Source: Mortierella alpina (lineage: Eukaryota > Mortierellomycota > Mortierellomycetes > Mortierellales > Mortierellaceae). From it: 64,000 nt of DNA. The position numbers and the translations under genes are program-made. The notes beneath the pieces are model-generated. The model worked only from the letters and a program-made list of their open reading frames with translations. It was not told where the DNA came from and did not search any database. Location of the stretch: NCBI GenBank assembly GCA_029449245.1, contig JANATF010000005.1:1364001-1428000 (forward strand), given 5' to 3'. Positions 58,778-64,000 of the stretch are shown here, in pieces; position 1 is the stretch's first letter, and every line of letters begins with the position of its first letter.

Positions 58778-60743
58778 CTATCGATAGCGATACACCTCAC
58801 AGCCGCTCTGCTCTTGACAGAGATACTTCTGGTACTTGATCTCTTGAACACGACGCGCCCAATCGCACAACTCAAGCGTGCCATTCGGAGCGCTGCACCC
58901 GGCACTCGGACCCGCTATGAGGAAAGGGTGCGATCTCAAGAGCTCCTGCGCAGACGTGCGCTCTCGAGGATCCTCCGCCAGCATGTTCTTGAGGAGATCC
59001 GCAGCCTGCAGCAGGACATGCGGGTAATAACAGCCCTGAGATATGAACTCATTCAGGTGCGCAATGGTCTGGTTGGTGTTCTGGATACTAAGATACTTGG
59101 ATCCAAAGTAGTGCAAATCACAGTCGGGGATGTATGGTTCCAGCATTTCGCCGAGCACGATTCCGAGCGAGTACAGATCAGCGACCGTAGAGTCGTGCGC
59201 CTTATACGTTGCAGGGCTGAGGATCTCGGGAGCAATGTACCCCGTGGTGCCGCACACAGGAATGAGGGGCGACTCCATGGTGCCGGTCTGGGGACGACGA
59301 TCGACTGTCATGGAAAGGCCAAAGTCGATGATGACCAGATCCTTCTGGGCGTGCGTGACCATCAGGTTCGAGGGGTTGATGTCAAGATGCACAATGTTCT
59401 TTGCATGGACTGCAGCCAAGCCCGTGAGGATCTGCTTGATGGTCTTGCGGACGGAGCAGAGGCTTTGATTGACGGCTTGACACTCAAACTTTTTCAACAT
59501 GGGAAGGACCAGGACCGTGTCACCATTATCGTTCACAAAAGAGTCCTGCAGCTGAATGACATTGGGCAGGCTGCCCAAGCCGTGCAGCAGCTCGAGCTCC
59601 TTCTCGGCCAAGCCAGCAACTGGGACCGTCTTGAAGGCTAGCGGCATAAAGTCTGCAATGCGGATACCAAATTCGATGGTTGACAGGTCATGCTGCAATA
59701 GTTGCCATGGTGTCGAGGATGAAATGTCGGTTAGTCGTCAAAAGTTCTGACACGTGGGAGACTTTGGGTCAACCCATGCAATTGCTGAAATCGCAGGCTG
59801 CCGTTGACCCACGAGCCCATGCCATCGGCGGCACAGCCATCAAATTGGTTCATTTCAGGTTCATATATGCAGAAATTAAGAATATTAAATGTGGCGATGC
59901 CCATGCCTGTCAGAGCTCACATGTAACACTGCATAATATGATATGCAAACTTGCCTCAAGCTTGGGGAACATGTCGTTGACAAGGTAGTCTGTCTGGCCC
60001 TTGGAGGGGTGATGCTCACACGGGGCTGTGTAAACGTAATCCGCCTCCTTCTCCGTTTCGCTTCCGCCACCCTGCAGCTTGGTCTCCATCAAAGCCTCGC
60101 TCGGGTCATGCAGAGCATGAGAACCAGACACCGCCGCCGCCTTGTTCGTGTCCGAAGCTACATTTAGCGGGCCTTGCATTATTGGGCTCGACATGATATC
60201 CTCCAGCCTGCCTGCAAGATGAATGGACTGAGTTTTCTTGTGGAGACCGGGGCTTAGGATTACGCTGTACTGACTTTGGCTGGTGCTACGGATATGGGTC
60301 TGGATCTGGTGAATCAACGGGTGCCCATGGCCGTAGCTAGATCGATGCTGCTGCTGTTGCTGTCGGCGCTGCAAGAGCGTGTTGCGATATGGCAGCGATA
60401 CCATGGTCATATGTCGCTGCTGCAAGGACCGCGGGTGTGGGTTGCTGCCCTTGCCATTGCTTCCGGCAATATTCAGACTTGTCGTGCATGAGCTGGCGCC
60501 AAAATAGCTGCTGCTGGTTGTCGGCAATCCTGAAGCTGTGGGGGAAGCTGGGAGAGGGGGAAGCAGGGACGCAGCTAATGCAGAGGTGGCGGTGGAGGCG
60601 GCGCCATTGACAGCAACAGGAAGGGGTGCAGCGGTTACTTTCGAGGTCGGAGCCTTTGCCTTTGAGGAAAAGAGCTTTGAGGCGGGCGAGACCAAATCGA
60701 GTTTGAGTGCAGAGGTCTGGGTCGATATAGACGTGGCAGCCAT
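58778..60743 (-). CDS. Divergent protein kinase, catalytic-loop Lys replaced by Asn
   Basis: Two exons on the minus strand: 59955-60743 and 58778-59692 (567 aa), joined by a probable GC-AG intron (donor GAG|GCAAGT). The first about 230 residues are Ser/Ala/Pro/Gln-rich and disordered. Exon 2 encodes a kinase fold with the ATP-binding Lys in LAFKTV (about 284), a helix-C Glu in EKELELLHGLG and the catalytic loop HLDINPSNLMV. DFGLSMTV, GTTGYIAPEIL, a helix-F DLYSLGIVLGEML and the C-lobe motif EDPRERTSAQELLRSHPFL follow. The Gly-rich loop is not obvious. The Lys that normally follows HxDx (as in DIKPSN) is Asn at about residue 369, so activity may be reduced or the protein may be a pseudokinase. 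The loop wording is reminiscent of Cdc7- and Chk1-type kinases. No subfamily is assigned. Confidence 0.82.
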
Positions 60744-61109
60744 GGCGAAGCACTCGAACAGGAAGATCAGAAAGACACTCGTCTTGGTAGAGACTTGTGA
60801 GAGGGGAGGAGAGAGAGGAGACCGCAGCAGGACAGGGTGAGTGATGAGGGATGATCACTGGTCGTAGTGTATGAGCGAAGACGTATAGAGGGTGGTCGGC
60901 GGTGTAAAGCGGAAACAGGAAGGTTGCATCAATGTAATCAACGGAGTGGGGACAATCGAGTGGGTTAGAGAAGGGGAGGTGGTGTGATGCCCAAGCAGAC
61001 TGAGAAGACAGGAATGGGATGGGATGACGACAAATATATAACAGGAGGATGCTCAAGGGTGTGATGACTCTGATTGCTGGCAGTGTGCAGTGTGCAGGGT
61101 GCTGATGGA

Positions 61110-61170
61110 GTGAAGCAAGTGAAGCAAGTGAAGGAAGTGAAGGAAGTGAAGGAAGTGAAGGAGGTGAAAG
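61110..61170. repeat. 9-bp minisatellite (GTGAAGGAA)
   Basis: About six tandem units of gtgaaggaa or gtgaagcaa, just upstream of the kinase gene. On the minus strand it reads as TTCCTTCAC repeats. Confidence 0.85.
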
Positions 61171-62794
61171 GAAAAGGATCAAGGAGAGGTGTTCTTGCTG
61201 TTGCTGGCAGTGAGGGCGATATGACATATGAAGAGATAAGGGCCGGTACTATGATTGGGGCTTGTGCTTTTGAGGCCACTCAATAGCTAGGCCATTCAAT
61301 AGTCCGATTGAATGGGAAAAAGAAGGCCTTGCCAGCCAACAGGCTGCGGTTCCCGGGACCTTCCTTTTCGACACACTACTTTTGTGGGGCAATGGCAATT
61401 CCTGGCACGCTATTAATACATCACTCTCACTGTATATACCACATCCATAGAACTCACCACCGATCGATGTCAGTCAATTGGTCTTTGCTATCCCGATCAT
61501 CAATGTCATCAATCAAAAAATAGAGGGGAGGCGAGCAAGAGGAAAAGTGAGTGAGCAGAAAGATCGAAAGGCAATAACCAACAACGAACTCACCAGCATG
61601 TACACAAATGTACAGATGCCATTGGAGGGATGGTCGGAGTCTACTCTGGCTGTCTGGGCGCTGCTTGATCTGGATGCAACCTGTCGGATGTAAAGTGTGC
61701 ATGATGATGGCCAGTAACGCCAGACGACTGGCCTCCTGTTGCATAATGCTCGTACGCTCCGCTCCAGAGACAGCGACCAGAGTACAACACTCACGTCCCG
61801 ATTGCTTACGACAGTATCCGTGAGAGAGGATATCGAGCGCTACTGAGGACATGATCTCTGCCCGCTCCTCCCTCCATGGCCTCATTTAACTGCTCTTCAT
61901 ATGCGTCATGCCAGCCTCCTGTCTCCTTGGACCTCGCTCTGAGGAAAATATAAGGAAATAATAGCGCGTCTGGACAAATCCTGAATACGACGAACTACAA
62001 GAGCGACCTCCGTACGGCTAGGATTGCGTTCTAGGAAAGCAACAGATACTAGGACGTCGACGTGCATCTGAAGATCATTCTCCAATGTGAAGGACATCGT
62101 TCTTGCCTGCAACACGAGGAGAAACTAGGCCCATTGGTCAATGCAGAGTGCGCTCTAGGCTCACTTTGAAAGGACAAATTGATTACCTATCTCTCATGAC
62201 AAAAAGAACGAGTGGGTGGTATGCTTCTTCTTTTGCTTCCAAAACCCCTCCCTTCACCATCATGCAACCCTTCCGCAGATGTGTATCCCCTCTTGACCAC
62301 CTCACACTCCTCCCCTTGCACCTTCTCACTCATTTTGATACCCTGAAATGCTCTCATAGCTTTGGTTGGGTTCACTCACACGTGAGTCAGCAAAGCAAAG
62401 GCCAATGAGATCGAAGGCCTCAAGACAACCCAAGACGAAAGACAAAAGCATAGGACAGGGGGCTGCGGGGTACGAATAGGGCGTACTGGCTGTGTATGAA
62501 GGATGTGTATGCAAAAAAGTCAGCCTAAAATAGCGTGAACTGGGCCTGCGCTAGTCCCTCATTATTTTGGAGCCGCCTGCGTCCGTGTCGTTTTTTCGGC
62601 ATAGTTGACTCTCCGTCTCAGTGCGCCAGACATGCCTTTTGCTCTGTCTTTCGCAAAGTGGAGAACAAATCGCTCAGCAGGCTAGTCATCTCAGACACCA
62701 ATGCTGCAAAGCGTCCCTGAAAAACAATGAACCGAAGAAACTTCTTGGACACAAAATGCTCCTGAACGCGAACCCTCTGCCGCTAGACAGTTCC

Positions 62795-62819
62795 TTTTTT
62801 TTTTTTTTTTTTTTTTTTT
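62795..62819. repeat. 25-base poly(T) run
   Basis: An uninterrupted homopolymer (poly(A) on the minus strand). It could be a retroposed tail or a simple slippage tract. Confidence 0.9.
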
Positions 62820-63298
62820 GGATCGGCTCTATTTCGTGCGCAAAGACCACCTCATCCGCATGTGCGTCTGAGATGACAAAGGATTTCCACGTCGCAGGTT
62901 TCTTACCGAGGTTAGACTTGTAATTTTGGATCCACAGTTCAGAGTGTTTAGCTGAACGACAAAAAAAGTTGTACCGTAGACAGCGTCGTTACCAGGATCC
63001 TTAGTTTGCTCTTGCTCCCATCTTGCTCCACCAAAAACCGGTTGACGTTTGATGCACGGACCTCCCTCGACATTTTCACCGCAGCAAGTGATTGCCCTGC
63101 TTTGACATGCAATTCGTGCAGACATGTAGATCGATAGTTGATAAAAGTCAGAAATATCAAAAGAAGAACGCCTGGAAGTGCTGCCTGTCACCTTTCACGG
63201 GTTACAGTGTACCATGCAGCCGTGCAAAAAAAAAAGGAAAGTGAAGCTCAATGAGCAATCAGCAGCAGCAAGAACTTTGGCCAAAAATGCAAAAGAAG

Positions 63299-63371
63299 AG
63301 GTCTCGCCGAGACTCGAACTCGGATTGCAAGATTCAGAGTCTTGATTGCTAACCAATTACAACACGAAACC
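63299..63371 (-). tRNA. tRNA-Gln (anticodon CUG)
   Basis: The minus strand folds into a full cloverleaf. The acceptor stem is GGTTTCG with CGAGACC (one G-T pair). The D arm is TTG/CAA around TAATTGGTTAG. The anticodon stem is CAAGA/TCTTG with loop CTCTGAA, anticodon CTG (plus 63335-63337). The T arm is CCGAG/CTCGG with loop TTCGAGT. The discriminator base is T, as in yeast tRNA-Gln. No intron is present. A TTTT terminator on the minus strand follows at 63294-63291. The CUG anticodon reads CAG, a codon used heavily in the Gln-rich proteins of this window. Confidence 0.93.
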
Positions 63372-64000
63372 GCTCACAAGCGCCTTAGACCAACTGGCCA
63401 ATTTGAACTTGCTTGTCGAAGAGCTTAAATTTTAACATATTAAACCAGTGAACCATTTAGGGCTTGAACCTCTTTGTCAGTCTGTCGCCGCTATTTTAGC
63501 CCCTCCGGCGGGCGATCAGGAGCCATTATAGGCGCTCAAGATCCCGGTTCAAAGCATTTATTTTGCCAAAACACCAGAAATGTGTTGAATAGTCTCCTCT
63601 TTCGCGCTCCAAGTGTTTATACATCGCGTAAGCTGCCAAAAAGCTTTACAGTAGCAGGAGTTCTGATCAGTCTTTCAACATCAAACTGCTCATGGACTCC
63701 CAGGACTCGATTGGGCTGTCTCTCTTGAATTGAAGACAATGCAAGTTGGAGAAAGTCGCAAAAAGAATGGTGAACTCGCATATCTTGAAGCTTAATCATC
63801 TCATACGAAAGACCCGTCATATGAAAGGTCGGTGCAGCCCATGGCATCATGTCCTATTACGAGCCCGCTTACCCTCTGTGCTTCATCTCACGTCTTCCGG
63901 GACGCTTGTGAGAGCTAGAGGGAAAAGTGTGCGAAGGGTGGTGAAAAATTGTGGGGGTGATTATGGTCCTCCCTCGATCTCCAACATAAGAGGTGCCCGC
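63372..64000. other. Right edge of window, no supported gene
   Basis: A minus-strand frame at 63850-63617 (MMPWAAPTFHMTGLSYEMIK) is protein-like in places and might be an exon of a gene whose other parts are unresolved. A tRNA A-box-like segment (TGGCCAGTTGGTCTAAGGCG on the minus strand) lies at 63381-63400 without a full cloverleaf. Nothing else is supported. Confidence 0.35.

Larger units (their letters stand above)
60744..63298. other. Gene-poor region upstream of the kinase gene
   Basis: Contains the kinase promoter, a 9-bp minisatellite (61110-61170) and a 25-base T run (62795-62819). Two minus-strand frames could be exons of an unidentified small gene: 62115-61906 (MSFTLENDLQMHVDVLVSVA) and 61885-61454 (ALDILSHGYCRKQSGRE). 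They show no family motif. Nothing else is supported. Confidence 0.4.

Noticed and set aside
62829-63191. Minus-strand 120-codon ORF next to the poly(T) run
   Set aside because: No motif and no plausible splice partners; composition is not protein-like.

Overview
This window looks like nuclear DNA of an early-diverging filamentous fungus, most likely Mortierellomycota (a Mortierella/Linnemannia-type genome). The evidence is indirect. Genes are spliced with GT-AG introns, mostly 60-250 bp. Proteins carry long Gln/Ser/Pro-rich tracts. The gene set is fungal (Zn(II)2Cys6 factor, Rom2-type RhoGEF, class II DAHP synthase, Xbp1-like KilA-N factor), yet it keeps genes that yeasts lack (Tudor-SN, GH20C hexosaminidase). 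I called the species from general character only and ran no search. All exon boundaries were read by hand from splice consensus and reading-frame continuity.

Layout, left to right. 0.1-2.5 kb: KilA-N/APSES factor (+). 3.4-5.0: mitochondrial NAD-isocitrate dehydrogenase subunit IDH1 (+). 5.3-5.9: a nuclease-A-inhibitor (NuiA)-like protein (-). 6.8-13.1: a 12-exon Rho1 GEF (DEP-DH-PH-CNH, +). 13.3-14.4: ATP synthase delta subunit (-), divergent from class II DAHP synthase at 14.7-16.7 (+). 17.0-20.6: Tudor staphylococcal nuclease (+). 20.7-23.9: a large protein with about eleven Myb/SANT-like repeats and a mitochondrial-type N-terminus (-). 24.5: a possible 58-aa gene (+). 24.8-26.2: eIF3j (+). 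26.6-27.7: dynactin p24-like subunit (+). 28.2-29.7: HMG/YABBY-like factor (+). 30.6-31.9: SNARE Sec20 (-). 32.4-34.8: TBC RabGAP of the Gyp1 type (+). 35.5-37.1: Gln-rich Pho80/Pcl-type cyclin (-). 37.1-40.9: a gene-poor 3.7-kb stretch. 40.9-42.8: Rap/Rsr1-type small GTPase (+). 43.4-44.5: single-pass membrane protein (-). 45.0-48.2: Zn(II)2Cys6 transcription factor whose zinc cluster is split by a 601-bp intron (-). 48.2-52.4: gene-poor region holding a diverged tandem array of about 580-bp units. 52.4-55.9: GH20 hexosaminidase D-like enzyme (+). 56.2-58.3: ArfGAP Gcs1-like (-). 58.8-60.7: divergent protein kinase (-). 60.7-64.0: gene-poor, with a tRNA-Gln(CUG) at 63.3 kb (-).

The genes do not form a pathway cluster. 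It is an ordinary housekeeping neighbourhood with several vesicle/GTPase regulators (Rom2, Sec20, Gyp1, Rsr1, Gcs1) and three nuclear-encoded mitochondrial or probably mitochondrial proteins (IDH1, ATP16, the Myb-repeat protein). The most notable items are the fungal NuiA-like protein, the Myb-array protein with an apparent mitochondrial presequence, the 580-bp tandem array, and a kinase lacking the usual catalytic-loop lysine.
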